A stretch of DNA of 64,000 bases from Roseospira navarrensis. Its GTDB lineage: Bacteria > Pseudomonadota > Alphaproteobacteria > Rhodospirillales > Rhodospirillaceae. How positions within the stretch are numbered: position 1 is the first letter of the stretch; each line of letters begins with the position of its first letter. Both the position numbers and the translations under genes were made by a program. Positions 15,837 to 23,619 of this stretch are shown piece after piece. Location: positions 1-64,000 of the forward strand of contig NZ_WIVE01000014.1 of assembly GCF_009601025.1 (NCBI RefSeq). The letters run 5' to 3'. The notes beneath the pieces were generated by a model. The model saw only the letters and a list, made by a program, of their open reading frames with translations. It searched no databases and was not told the DNA's origin.

Positions 15837-18119
15837 TCAGGTTGCGGGATCAGCCCCGGCCGCGGCCGCATCCAATCCGCCGGCCCGGTCCATGGCATCG
15901 AGGACCGCGCCGTTGGTCAGCAGCTCCGGCAGGGTCAGGCCGTCCGGCGCCCCCTGTCCGTAGACCGCGTTGAAGGGGATGCCGTACCGGCCGAAGCTGG
16001 CCAGATAGGCCGCAATGTCCGCGTCGGGTCGGGTCCAGTCGCCCCGCATCAACACCACATTCTCGGCCGCCAGACGGGCCGCAACCGGGTCCTGATCCAG
16101 CACCACCCGCTTGTTGACGAGGCAGGTCACGCACCAGTCCGCCGTGACGTCCACGAACACGGTGCGGCCCTCGGCCACGAGCCCGGGGATCGCGGCCACG
16201 TCCAGCGGGCGCCAGTCGGCGGCATCGGCGGCCAGCGGGCCACCGTCCCGTCCGGTCCCGCCGCCGCCCGGCAGCAGGCCGGCCCAGGCCGGCAGGGCCA
16301 GCGTGCCCAGCGCGACCAGCCCCGCCAGCGCCGCGCGCACCGGCAGGCGGTCGCGGGGAATGGCCAGGGTCAGGACCATCGCCACCATCAGCCCGCCCGC
16401 CAGCGCTGCCGCCAGCGGCGGCACCTGCGCGGCGAGCACCGTGAGCAGCCAGACGGCCGTGCCCGCGAGGGCGACGCCCAGCACGGCCTTCATCCACAGC
16501 ATCCAGCGGCCGGGGCGCGGCAGCATGGTGGCCATGCGGGGCCAGGCGGCCACCAGCAGATAGGGCAGGGCCATGCCCACGCCCAGGGCGAGGAAGATCA
16601 GCGCGATCTCGGCCCAGCCGCGCGACAGGGCGAAGCCCACCGCCGTGCCCAGGAACGGCGCGGAACAGGGCGTGGCGAGCAGCGTGGCCAGGGCGCCGGT
16701 TCCGAACGCCCCCCACAGGGAATGCGGATCGCCGTCGCCGGCCCGCACGGCCCCGGCCGAGGCGGCGCCGCTCAGCCAGCCGGGCAGGCCGACCTCGAAC
16801 AGGCCCCACAGGTTGGCGGCGAACAGGGTCAGCAGCACGATCATGACCACCAGGAACGCCGGCTGCTGGAACTGGATGCCCCAGCCGACGGCCACCCCGG
16901 CCGCCTTGACCGCGATCGCGGCCCCGGCCAGCACCAGGAACGAGGCGACGATGCCGGCCGCGCTCATCAGGAAGCTGGCGCGGGCCCGGGCCGGCGTGCC
17001 GCCGCCGTGCCCCACCAGCCCCAGCAGCTTCAGCGACAGCACCGGCAGCACGCAGGGCATCAGGTTCAGGATCAGCCCGCCCAGCAGCGCCAGACCGAGC
17101 ATGGAAAGAATGTCGGCGGGACCCGTCGCGGCTGGGACGGGCGCGGCGTCCGCAAGCCCGGCCGGCGCCTGGGCCGAGGCGGCGAGGGGATGCGGCCCGC
17201 CCGTGGCGGCTTCCGGCGTCACCCGGGCTTCCAGGCCGCGCACGCCATCCGCCACGGTGAGGGTCAGGGGCACGCCCGCCAGGGTTTCCACGCCCCCGGC
17301 CGTGGTCCACAACACCGACAGGCCGTCGCCGTCGTGGGCCACCCGGGGCGGATCGAACCAACTGCCCGGCGGTCCCTCGACGAACAGGTCCGGGTTTTCC
17401 AAGGGCGGGTCGGCCTGCACGACCACGCGCAGCACGGGCGCACCCTCCGCGCCGGTCTCCGCCACCGCCGCGTCCAGGGTCAGGCCGTGCGCCTGTCCAT
17501 CGCCCGGCACCGCCGCCTCGGCGCGGCTGATGGCGTGGGCGTGGTCCGTGGGTGCGCCCGGCCCGGCGGGCAGATCCATGGCCAGCGCCACCGTGCGCGG
17601 AATGCAGATGTCGGCACAGGTCAGGTAGTCCACGCGGGCATCCAGGCGCAGGCCCCGGTTCGCGTCGCTCACGGTGGCGTGAACGGGGTAGACCACGCCG
17701 TGCTTGTAGCCGAGGGTCTGGATGCCCAGCACGGAGAACCGCTCCGGCGCGGGCCAGAGCATCTCGGTGTCGGCCAGATTCTCGCTGCCGGACCAGTCGA
17801 TGGAGGGCGGGTAGCCGGCATCGCCGGGGGAGCGCCAGTAGACCTTCCAGTCGTCCTGCATCTCGAACTGGAGGCCGAGGCGGACGGTGTCGCTTCCGTT
17901 CAGGGCGGTGCGCGCCGCGATCAGGCGCACCCGCCCCTCGGGTGTTTCGGCCCAGGCGCTGGCCCCGGGTGTCGTCCAGTCGGGCAACTGGGCGCGGGCG
18001 GGCGCGGCGGCGGCCGTGAGCAGCGTCGCCAGGGCGATCGTCAGCCCCAGGATGACCAGAGCCAGCGGGGCCGTCGGCGCCTTGGCGCGGGCCGGGATGA
18101 GGGGGTGGGGTCGGCTCAT
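15837..18119 (-). CDS. dsbD: Thiol:disulfide interchange protein DsbD/ScsB family
   Basis: This 760-residue inner-membrane protein moves reducing power from cytoplasmic thioredoxin to periplasmic proteins. A signal segment (LALVILGLTIALATLL) leads to a periplasmic DsbD-type alpha domain containing DYLTCADICIP. The central part has about eight to nine membrane segments, including a family-typical PCVLPVLSLKLLG and TPCSAPFLG. The C-terminal domain is thioredoxin-like with the redox pair CVTC in TADWCVTCLVNKR. The N-terminal domain and overall layout are closer to ScsB-type DsbD than to E. coli DsbD. ATG 18119 is chosen because the hydrophobic signal follows it directly. Confidence 0.9.
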   Translation of the reverse strand: MSRPHPLIPARAKAPTAPLALVILGLTIALATLLTAAAAPARAQLPDWTTPGASAWAETPEGRVRLIAARTALNGSDTVRLGLQFEMQDDWKVYWRSPGDAGYPPSIDWSGSENLADTEMLWPAPERFSVLGIQTLGYKHGVVYPVHATVSDANRGLRLDARVDYLTCADICIPRTVALAMDLPAGPGAPTDHAHAISRAEAAVPGDGQAHGLTLDAAVAETGAEGAPVLRVVVQADPPLENPDLFVEGPPGSWFDPPRVAHDGDGLSVLWTTAGGVETLAGVPLTLTVADGVRGLEARVTPEAATGGPHPLAASAQAPAGLADAAPVPAATGPADILSMLGLALLGGLILNLMPCVLPVLSLKLLGLVGHGGGTPARARASFLMSAAGIVASFLVLAGAAIAVKAAGVAVGWGIQFQQPAFLVVMIVLLTLFAANLWGLFEVGLPGWLSGAASAGAVRAGDGDPHSLWGAFGTGALATLLATPCSAPFLGTAVGFALSRGWAEIALIFLALGVGMALPYLLVAAWPRMATMLPRPGRWMLWMKAVLGVALAGTAVWLLTVLAAQVPPLAAALAGGLMVAMVLTLAIPRDRLPVRAALAGLVALGTLALPAWAGLLPGGGGTGRDGGPLAADAADWRPLDVAAIPGLVAEGRTVFVDVTADWCVTCLVNKRVVLDQDPVAARLAAENVVLMRGDWTRPDADIAAYLASFGRYGIPFNAVYGQGAPDGLTLPELLTNGAVLDAMDRAGGLDAAAAGADPAT

Positions 18120-18478
18120 TGGTTTCGTCTCCCGCCCCCGAAGGCGGGGGCCTTCCGCGCCATGCCGCGCCGGGTGGCGGCCTGTGCGCCGCCGTGGCCG
18201 TTCCCATATCGGAAAGCGCGGTCCGGACCGCAAGGGCCGGGGGCCGCATGGTTTCCCTTGGAATCGGGGGGCGGACGTGGTCGAATCATCCCCAAGACCG
18301 ACGGCGGCTTCGGTGTGTCATCCCGGCCGGCCAAAAGGTCAACGTTTTTGTCGGCCGGCCGGCGCGATTGCGTCGGCGCGGCGAGACGAAACAAGACTCG
18401 CCCCTGTCACCGTTCAACACCGGCGCCAGGGTCACGAGATCATCGCACCGTCAGCGGGGATATGGAGGCTTCAACACC
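18120..18478. other. Divergent promoter region of dsbD and yqgE
   Basis: This 359-base gap separates two divergent genes and should hold both promoters. A 7-bp stem, GCCCCCG/CGGGGGC (18134-18151), lies just before the dsbD start on its leader side, and a larger inverted repeat is at 18323-18362. I could not assign convincing -35/-10 boxes. Confidence 0.45.
18323..18362. repeat. Inverted repeat CCGGCCGGCC/GGCCGGCCGG
   Basis: Ten-base perfect arms at 18323-18332 and 18353-18362 enclose an inner AAAA/TTTT pairing. It lies midway between dsbD and yqgE. It may be an operator or an mRNA hairpin; no function is shown. Confidence 0.55.
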
Positions 18479-19066
18479 ATGGCAACGACGTTTGCAAGCG
18501 TCGGAGCGGCGGACGGCTATCTGACGGGGAAGTGCCTGGTGGCCATGCCGGGCATGAGCGACCCGCGCTTCGTGCGGGCCGTCATCTACATCTGCGCCCA
18601 CACCGAAGAGGGCGCCATGGGCCTCGTGGTGAACCGCGCCATTCCCGACTTCAGCTTCGTGGATCTGCTGGAGCAGCTCAGCATCCCGGCGACACCCCGG
18701 TGCGAGCAGATTCAGGTCCAGTTCGGCGGCCCGGTGGAGAGCCAGCGCGGCTTTGTGCTGCATTCGGCAGACTATATCCATGAGGGCACCCTGGTGGTGG
18801 ACGACGCGGTGGCCCTGACCGCCACCCTGGAGGTGCTGCGCGACATCGCCGTGGGCACGGGACCGTCCCGCACCCTGATGGCGCTGGGCTACGCCGGCTG
18901 GAGCGCCGGGCAGTTGGACGACGAACTGCGCCGCAACGTGTGGCTGACGGTGGAGTCCGACCCCAACGTGGTCTTCGGCCTGGACCTGGACGCCAAGTAT
19001 GACCGGGCGCTGCGCAGCCTGGGCGTCGATCCCTCGCTGTTGTCCAGCGAGGGCGGCCACGCCTGA
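18479..19066 (+). CDS. YqgE/AlgH family protein
   Basis: This 195-residue protein has the full YqgE fold: the N-terminal LTGKCLVAMPGMSDPRF and the HTEEGAMGLVVNR block, then the later ALGYAGWSAGQLDDELRRN motif. YqgE/AlgH is widespread and conserved, linked in some species to alginate control, but its biochemical activity is unknown. The start follows GGAGG at a spacing of about 11. Its stop overlaps the xerC start by one base (TGATG), so the two are co-translated. Confidence 0.92.
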   Translation: MATTFASVGAADGYLTGKCLVAMPGMSDPRFVRAVIYICAHTEEGAMGLVVNRAIPDFSFVDLLEQLSIPATPRCEQIQVQFGGPVESQRGFVLHSADYIHEGTLVVDDAVALTATLEVLRDIAVGTGPSRTLMALGYAGWSAGQLDDELRRNVWLTVESDPNVVFGLDLDAKYDRALRSLGVDPSLLSSEGGHA

Positions 19067-20088
19067 TGACCGGCGCCGCCCCGGACCCCGGTCCCGCCGC
19101 ACAGGAGACCGCGCCCCCCGTGCCCGGGCCCGCGGTGGCCCTGGCCGCCGATGCCGGCCTGACCGCGGTGGTGACCCGCTGGCGGATCTGGCTGTGGGCC
19201 GAGCGCCGCGTCAGCCGCCACACCCTCGACGCCTATGTGCGGGACCTGGCGGGCTTCCTGGCCTTCCTGACGGACCATCTGGGCGGCACGCCGGGCCTGT
19301 CCGATCTGGCCACGCTGGATGCCGCCGATCTGCGCGCCTGGCTGGCGTGGCGCGGGGGCGAGGGCGTGGGGCGCACCGCGCAGGCGCGCGGGCTGTCCAC
19401 GCTGCGGGGCTTCTTCCGCTGGCTCGACCGCGAGGGCCTCGCGCACAATCCCGCGCTGGCGCAGGTGCGGGGGCCGCGCCCGAAGCCGCCGGTGCCCAAG
19501 GCGCTGGCGGAGGACGAGGCGGCCGAGGCGGTCAAGGCCGTCCGTGATCTTGAGGACGAGGGCTGGGTCGGCCGGCGGGATCTGGCGCTGGTGATGCTGC
19601 TGTACGGGGCCGGCCTGCGTCTGGGCGAGGCCCTGGCCCTGAACCAGCGCGATGCCCCGGACGGTCCGGCCATGACCGTGACCGGCAAGGGCCGCAAGCA
19701 GCGCGTGGTGCCCGTGCTGCCGGTGGTGCAGGACGCCGTGGCGGAGTACCGCGCGGCCTGTCCCCTGGCGCTGGGGCCGGACGATCCGCTGTTCGTGGGG
19801 GTGCGGGGCGCGCGGCTCAATCCCGGCGTGGTGCAGCGTCAGGTCCGACGGTTGCGCGAGGCCCTGGGGCTGCCGGAAACGGCGACGCCGCACGCCCTGC
19901 GGCACAGTTTCGCCACCCACCTGCTGGGGCGCGGCGGTGATCTGCGCACCATCCAGGAGCTTCTGGGGCACGCCTCGCTGTCCACCACCCAGCGCTATAC
20001 GGCTGTGGATGTGGCGCGGCTGAAGCGCATGCACGCCGACGCCCACCCGCGCGCGCGGGTGAGCGATCAGGACAAAGAGGGTGCTTGA
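19066..20088 (+). CDS. xerC: Site-specific tyrosine recombinase XerC
   Basis: This 340-residue recombinase resolves chromosome dimers at dif together with XerD. An N-terminal SAM-like core-binding domain (about 20-120) is followed by the catalytic domain with Arg 185 (GAGLRLGEAL), the HALRHSF box (His 276, Arg 279), the second His in LLGHASLSTTQ and the nucleophile Tyr 311. The length and N-terminal region fit XerC of alphaproteobacteria better than XerD, though the two are close. No integron or phage genes are nearby, so it is the housekeeping enzyme. Confidence 0.87.
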   Translation: MTGAAPDPGPAAQETAPPVPGPAVALAADAGLTAVVTRWRIWLWAERRVSRHTLDAYVRDLAGFLAFLTDHLGGTPGLSDLATLDAADLRAWLAWRGGEGVGRTAQARGLSTLRGFFRWLDREGLAHNPALAQVRGPRPKPPVPKALAEDEAAEAVKAVRDLEDEGWVGRRDLALVMLLYGAGLRLGEALALNQRDAPDGPAMTVTGKGRKQRVVPVLPVVQDAVAEYRAACPLALGPDDPLFVGVRGARLNPGVVQRQVRRLREALGLPETATPHALRHSFATHLLGRGGDLRTIQELLGHASLSTTQRYTAVDVARLKRMHADAHPRARVSDQDKEGA

Positions 20089-20132
20089 TCGGCGTTCGGG
20101 CGGTCAGGCCAAGGATGCGCGCCGCAACGCCG

Positions 20133-20501
20133 TCACTTCTGGCCGGCGTAGCAACCGTCGCGGGCGCAGACCTTGAGGGTGCCCTGGCGGTTGATCCACA
20201 GCGCGGTCACGCTTTCGAGCTGGTGATTTTCCATGGGGAGCATGCGGGCCGCCCGCTGCTCGCTGCGCCAGATCCAGGCATTGCACACGTTGCGCACGGC
20301 GATGGGCTCGCATGCTTCCTGCCCGGCGGCAATGAACGCGGCGTCGGACTTGGCATCGGGGCAGACCACCAGGGCGATGGTGCCATAGATGCCCACGACG
20401 CTGCACGATTCGGTTTCCGGAGCGGCCAGGGCCGAACTCGTGACGGCGGATCCGGTCAGCGCCAGCCCACCCAGGAGGGCAACCCACTTCAGAAGTCGCA
20501 T
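20133..20501 (-). CDS. Small secreted Cys-containing protein of unknown function
   Basis: This 122-residue protein starts with a clear signal peptide (MRLLKWVALLGGLALTGSAV, cleavage likely after SALA). The mature part is about 95 residues with six cysteines (CSVVG, VVCPD, EACEP, NVCNAW, KVCARDGC), which could form three disulfides in the periplasm. I recognise no family. It ends 45 bp from the xerC stop on the opposite strand. DsbD, encoded nearby, could help its disulfide chemistry, but that is inference. Confidence 0.65.
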   Translation of the reverse strand: MRLLKWVALLGGLALTGSAVTSSALAAPETESCSVVGIYGTIALVVCPDAKSDAAFIAAGQEACEPIAVRNVCNAWIWRSEQRAARMLPMENHQLESVTALWINRQGTLKVCARDGCYAGQK

Positions 20502-20736
20502 GGTTCGGTCACCTGTCCTTTTCGCGTGTTGCGTTGCGGCACGCCCGCGAATCCCGCCCCCGCCGAGGCGCCCCCGGAATCATCGGCCGCGCGCGGCCCG
20601 AAAGTCTGGTCCGGGATGGATCCCACTTGTACGCCATCGGCCCCGCCCCAGGGACGCCACGGGGCGGCCGGACTGGGCGGACGGATGGATATCAGACGCG
20701 CAAGATTTTGGCACCCTGCTGATTCATGACGGCCGC

Positions 20737-20754
20737 GTCAACCAATTCGTTGAC
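20737..20754. promoter_or_regulatory. 18-bp palindrome GTCAAC-N6-GTTGAC
   Basis: Perfect 6-bp arms GTCAAC and GTTGAC flank CAATTC. It lies in the 277-bp gap upstream of the small secreted protein and 25 bp after the GNAT gene. Its size fits a repressor operator; there is no T tract for termination. Confidence 0.4.
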
Positions 20755-20778
20755 ATGGCTGGTAGACCCTCCGTGGCG

Positions 20779-21267
20779 TCAAGGGGCGAGGGTCAGGCGC
20801 CAGCGCCAGATGTGCCCGTCTTCGCTGTCCTCGACCGTGCCCAGGCGCTCGAATCCGTGGTGTTCCAGCACGCGCGCGGCCCGGGTCGAATGCGGCAGGG
20901 TGTGGGCGCGCAGCTCCTGCACCTCGGCATGGGCGCGGGCGAGGTGGATCAGGCATCCCGTCATGGCGACGGCGTGGCCCCGGCCCTCGAACGGCGGGAA
21001 GGTGAAATAGGCGATCTCCGCCGCGCCGTCCCGGCAGGAGCCCTTGAACCCGCACACGCCCACCACCCGTTCCGGATCGGGCGCGATGGCGAGGTGTCCC
21101 AGCCAGGGGGCGGTCGCGCCCGTGACCTGGTACATCTTGCGGTGCGCACCCGCCATGGCCCGCACCAGATCGACCACCCGCGTCACGTCCACACCCGGCG
21201 GCACCACGGACAGGTCGCCGCGCGCGAGCGTCGCCGCGACGACGGGCGAGAGCGGAAACAGGCGCAT
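20779..21267 (-). CDS. GNAT-family N-acetyltransferase
   Basis: This 162-residue protein has the GNAT fold: GVCGFKG then IAYFTFPPFEGRGHAVAM, with the acetyl-CoA loop (usually Q/R-x-x-G-x-G/A) in the form FEGRGHA, and a C-terminal strand HGFERLGTVED. The substrate cannot be read from the sequence. The start overlaps the rluB stop by one base (TGATG), so it is probably made with RluB. Confidence 0.8.
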   Translation of the reverse strand: MRLFPLSPVVAATLARGDLSVVPPGVDVTRVVDLVRAMAGAHRKMYQVTGATAPWLGHLAIAPDPERVVGVCGFKGSCRDGAAEIAYFTFPPFEGRGHAVAMTGCLIHLARAHAEVQELRAHTLPHSTRAARVLEHHGFERLGTVEDSEDGHIWRWRLTLAP

Positions 21268-22109
21268 CAGGAGCCTCCGGCGCGGTCCCGGTCGGAGCCG
21301 TGGCGGGTGCGGCGCGGCCCGCCCGAGGTCCAGCCGGCCCCCAGATTGTCGCGAAGCTGCCGGCGCGGCACTTCCTCGACGGAGTCGCGGGGCAGGGGGC
21401 CCAGGATGAACGGTCCGTACCCGATCCGGATCAGGCGGGTGACCGGCCAGCCCATATGGGTCATGACATGGCGGATTTCGCGGTTGCGGCCCTCGCGCAG
21501 GGCCACCGTCAGCCAGGCGTTGGCGCCCTGCTGGCGCTCCAGCGCGGCCTTGATCGGCCCATAGCGGACGCCCTCCACCACCACCCCCGACTCGAGCGCG
21601 CCCAGCCGGTCGGGCTCCACCCGGCCGTGGACCCGCACCCGGTAGCGGCGCACCCAGCCGGTGTCGGGGTGTTCCAGGTGCCGGGCCAGGGCGCCGTCGT
21701 TGGTGAGCAACAGCAGGCCCTCGCTGTTCAGGTCGAGCCGGCCGACGGTGACGACGCGCGGCAGATCACCGGGCAGGCTGTCGAACACGGTGGAGCGGCC
21801 CTGCGGATCCCGGTTGGTGGTCACCAGGCCGGGCGGCTTGTGATAGCGCCACAGGCGCGTTTCCTCGGCGCGCGGAATGGGCTGGCCGTCCACCGTGATG
21901 ATCTCGTTGGCGCCGACGGTGCGCGCGGGCGTGTCCAGCACGGTGCCGTCGATCGCCACCCGGCCGGCCGCGATCATGCGCTCGGCCTCGCGGCGCGAGC
22001 ACAGGCCGGCGCGGGCCAGGACCTTGGCGATGCGGTCGCCCCCGGCGGAGGCCGGGGCGTGGGCCGTCTCGCCGTCGGCGGCGGTCGTGTCGTGGGATCG
22101 GGACGCCAT
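21267..22109 (-). CDS. rluB: 23S rRNA pseudouridine synthase (RluB/RsuA family)
   Basis: This 280-residue enzyme has an N-terminal S4 RNA-binding domain (DRIAKVLARAGLCSRREAER) and the RsuA/RluB catalytic core, with the catalytic Asp in VGRLDLNSEGLLLLTNDG. The family's later LREGRNREIRHV motif is present. RluB modifies U2605 of 23S rRNA; separating RluB from RluE or RsuA by reading alone is not fully safe. ATG 22109 is preferred over a GTG at 22145. The C-terminal tail is rich in Arg and Gly. Confidence 0.85.
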   Translation of the reverse strand: MASRSHDTTAADGETAHAPASAGGDRIAKVLARAGLCSRREAERMIAAGRVAIDGTVLDTPARTVGANEIITVDGQPIPRAEETRLWRYHKPPGLVTTNRDPQGRSTVFDSLPGDLPRVVTVGRLDLNSEGLLLLTNDGALARHLEHPDTGWVRRYRVRVHGRVEPDRLGALESGVVVEGVRYGPIKAALERQQGANAWLTVALREGRNREIRHVMTHMGWPVTRLIRIGYGPFILGPLPRDSVEEVPRRQLRDNLGAGWTSGGPRRTRHGSDRDRAGGS

Positions 22110-22154
22110 GTCGCGGGAAACTCCGGAACGCGGGGCGGCGGGCACGGCCGCCGG

Positions 22155-22781
22155 TCAGGGTGTGGGATCGGTCTCGACGAAGCCCGGGACCTCGGGGCCC
22201 CGCCGGGCCACCAGGGCTTCCAGACGGGGGTGTCGGCCCGGCTCCACCAGATGGGGCAGCACGATGCGCAGGAACGGCAGCGCCACCAGGGCGGTGAGAT
22301 CGGCCTGGGTCGGACGCATGCTGCCCAGCAGCCAGCCGCCCTCGGCATCGGGGCGTTCGGCCTCGGCGGCGGCGAGGCCGTCGGCGACCTGGCGCTCGTT
22401 GCCCTCGACCGCCGGGGCATACACCATCTCGGCCGGTCGTCGTGTGCGCTCATAATACGCCACCACGGCCTTGTCCATGGCTCCCGTCAACAGCGCGCAG
22501 TGCCGCAGGACCCGCCGGCGGTTCGCGCCGGACGGCGGGGTCAGGGCGCGCTCGGGGCCCACGAGTTCGTCCAGGTGGTCCAGGATGGCGCTGCTTTCGA
22601 TCAGCACCGTGCCGTCATCGAGCGTCACGGCGGGGACCCGGCCCAGGGGATTGACGCGGCGAATCGCGTCCATGTGGGTGGCCGTGCCCAGTTCCCGCCG
22701 CTCGAACGGCAGGCCGAGCACGGACAGCGACAGCACCACGCGGCGGGTGAAGGGCGACAGATTGCGGCCGATGACGATCAC
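22155..22781 (-). CDS. Glutathione S-transferase family protein
   Basis: This 208-residue protein has an N-terminal thioredoxin-like domain (SPFTRRVVLSLSVLGLPFE, then NPLGRVPAVTLDDG with the cis-Pro, and ESSAILDHLDE for glutathione gamma-Glu binding) and an all-helical C-terminal domain. The GTG at 22781 is preferred: AGGAG lies 8 bases before it, while the first GTG of the frame at 22790 directly abuts that ribosome site. The substrate is unknown. Confidence 0.85.
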   Translation of the reverse strand: MIVIGRNLSPFTRRVVLSLSVLGLPFERRELGTATHMDAIRRVNPLGRVPAVTLDDGTVLIESSAILDHLDELVGPERALTPPSGANRRRVLRHCALLTGAMDKAVVAYYERTRRPAEMVYAPAVEGNERQVADGLAAAEAERPDAEGGWLLGSMRPTQADLTALVALPFLRIVLPHLVEPGRHPRLEALVARRGPEVPGFVETDPTP

Positions 22782-22854
22782 GAGGCACACTCCTGACGTG
22801 TGGTCGGCGCGGCGGGGTCACCGTACTGCGGTGTCCGCGCGGATGCCGGAAAGA

Positions 22855-22872
22855 TTGGCACGGCCTATGCAA
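22855..22872 (+). promoter_or_regulatory. Sigma-54-type promoter
   Basis: TTGGCACGGCCTATGCAA matches the -24/-12 pattern TGGCACG-N4-TTGC with one mismatch (ATGC), and keeps the essential GG-N10-GC spacing (GG at 22857-22858, GC at 22869-22870). The predicted start is near 22882. No protein gene follows for 700 bp; a structured RNA and a terminator do. Confidence 0.6.
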
Positions 22873-22881
22873 GGCTCGCGA

Positions 22882-23078
22882 CAGGCAGGCAACGCGTCCC
22901 CTCCCGCAGGCCTGTCTGGGGGGCTCCAAAGCGACTTTCCCGTGTCCGCCGTCGCGAAGGACCCCATTCCGTCTCTCCTCCGGCCCCGGGTCCGCTTCCC
23001 TGGCCACGAGGGAGACATGGGAACGGGGAACGGTGCTGGCTCTTTGCTCCCTCTCAAAGCCACACCGTTCCCCTTTTT
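22882..23078 (+). ncRNA. Candidate sigma-54-dependent small RNA, about 197 nt
   Basis: The interval runs from the predicted sigma-54 start to the end of an intrinsic terminator. It can fold into consecutive hairpins: GACAGGC/GCCTGTC (22880-22886 with 22910-22916), GCGAC/GTCGC (22931-22935 with 22951-22955), GGACCC/GGGTCC (22959-22964 with 22988-22993), TCCC/GGGA just after, and the terminator stem. The first hairpin begins at the predicted 5' end. No open frame with a ribosome site fits inside. The direction is opposite to the GST gene. I do not recognise a named RNA family. Confidence 0.5.
23025..23078 (+). terminator. Strong intrinsic terminator
   Basis: GGGGAACGGTG (23025-23035) pairs perfectly with CACCGTTCCCC (23063-23073). 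An inner GGC-TTTG/CAAA-GCC stem extends it, and TTTTT (23074-23078) follows. No annotated gene on this strand precedes it for almost 3 kb, which supports a transcript starting in the gap. Confidence 0.8.
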
Positions 23079-23619
23079 CTATTGGCCGCCCGGCCCCGCC
23101 CGCCGCGACCTCTGGCAGGCCCTCCTGTCCCCGACGACAAAGCCCCTTCAGACAGACGTGCCGACGTCGCCCGCCCGCCCGCGCCGACGGGTGGTCAGGC
23201 GACTCGGCCGCACCTTGGCGCGCTTGACGGGCGCGCGCAAGCGTCGGGCTTCCGTCATTCTGCATCGCCTGCATCAGGAACGCATGCAAAATGAAAATCT
23301 GAAAGTCAAAATGACACGCAATTCGAGGCGCTGTGGGGCATACCGCGCGATCGCCGCGCCGCCGAGTCCGGTGGAGGCCCTCCGGGCACCGAAGGTTTGC
23401 GCAACCCAGAGTTTATCGGCGGTGGGCCATCGGCGTGGGGCGACCCTGCCTCCGCCCGCGTGGGCCGGACGCGAGAAAAACGCGGCCGACATGCGCCGAA
23501 CGCACGTGATCGCCGGATGACGGGCAGGTATGCTGGTGGAGCATCCCAAGTGGTGACCCGCCCCGCGCCGCGAGGGTCGGGCGGGCACGTATGCCGACAG
23601 AACATCGGAGGACCCGCTC

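Larger units (their letters stand above)
22782..23619. other. 838-bp gap with an RNA gene candidate
   Basis: No protein gene is convincing here. The left third carries a sigma-54-like promoter, a set of hairpins and a terminator on the + strand (separate entries). The right part (23079-23619) contains an AT-richer patch at 23278-23325 and must hold the promoter of the acyl-CoA dehydrogenase gene, but I could not pick it out. Confidence 0.5.

Noticed and set aside
23079-23520. Basic protein-like frame (Arg-rich) after the sRNA candidate
   Set aside because: No ribosome site at any start, no family resemblance, and the frame has the composition of random GC-rich sequence.
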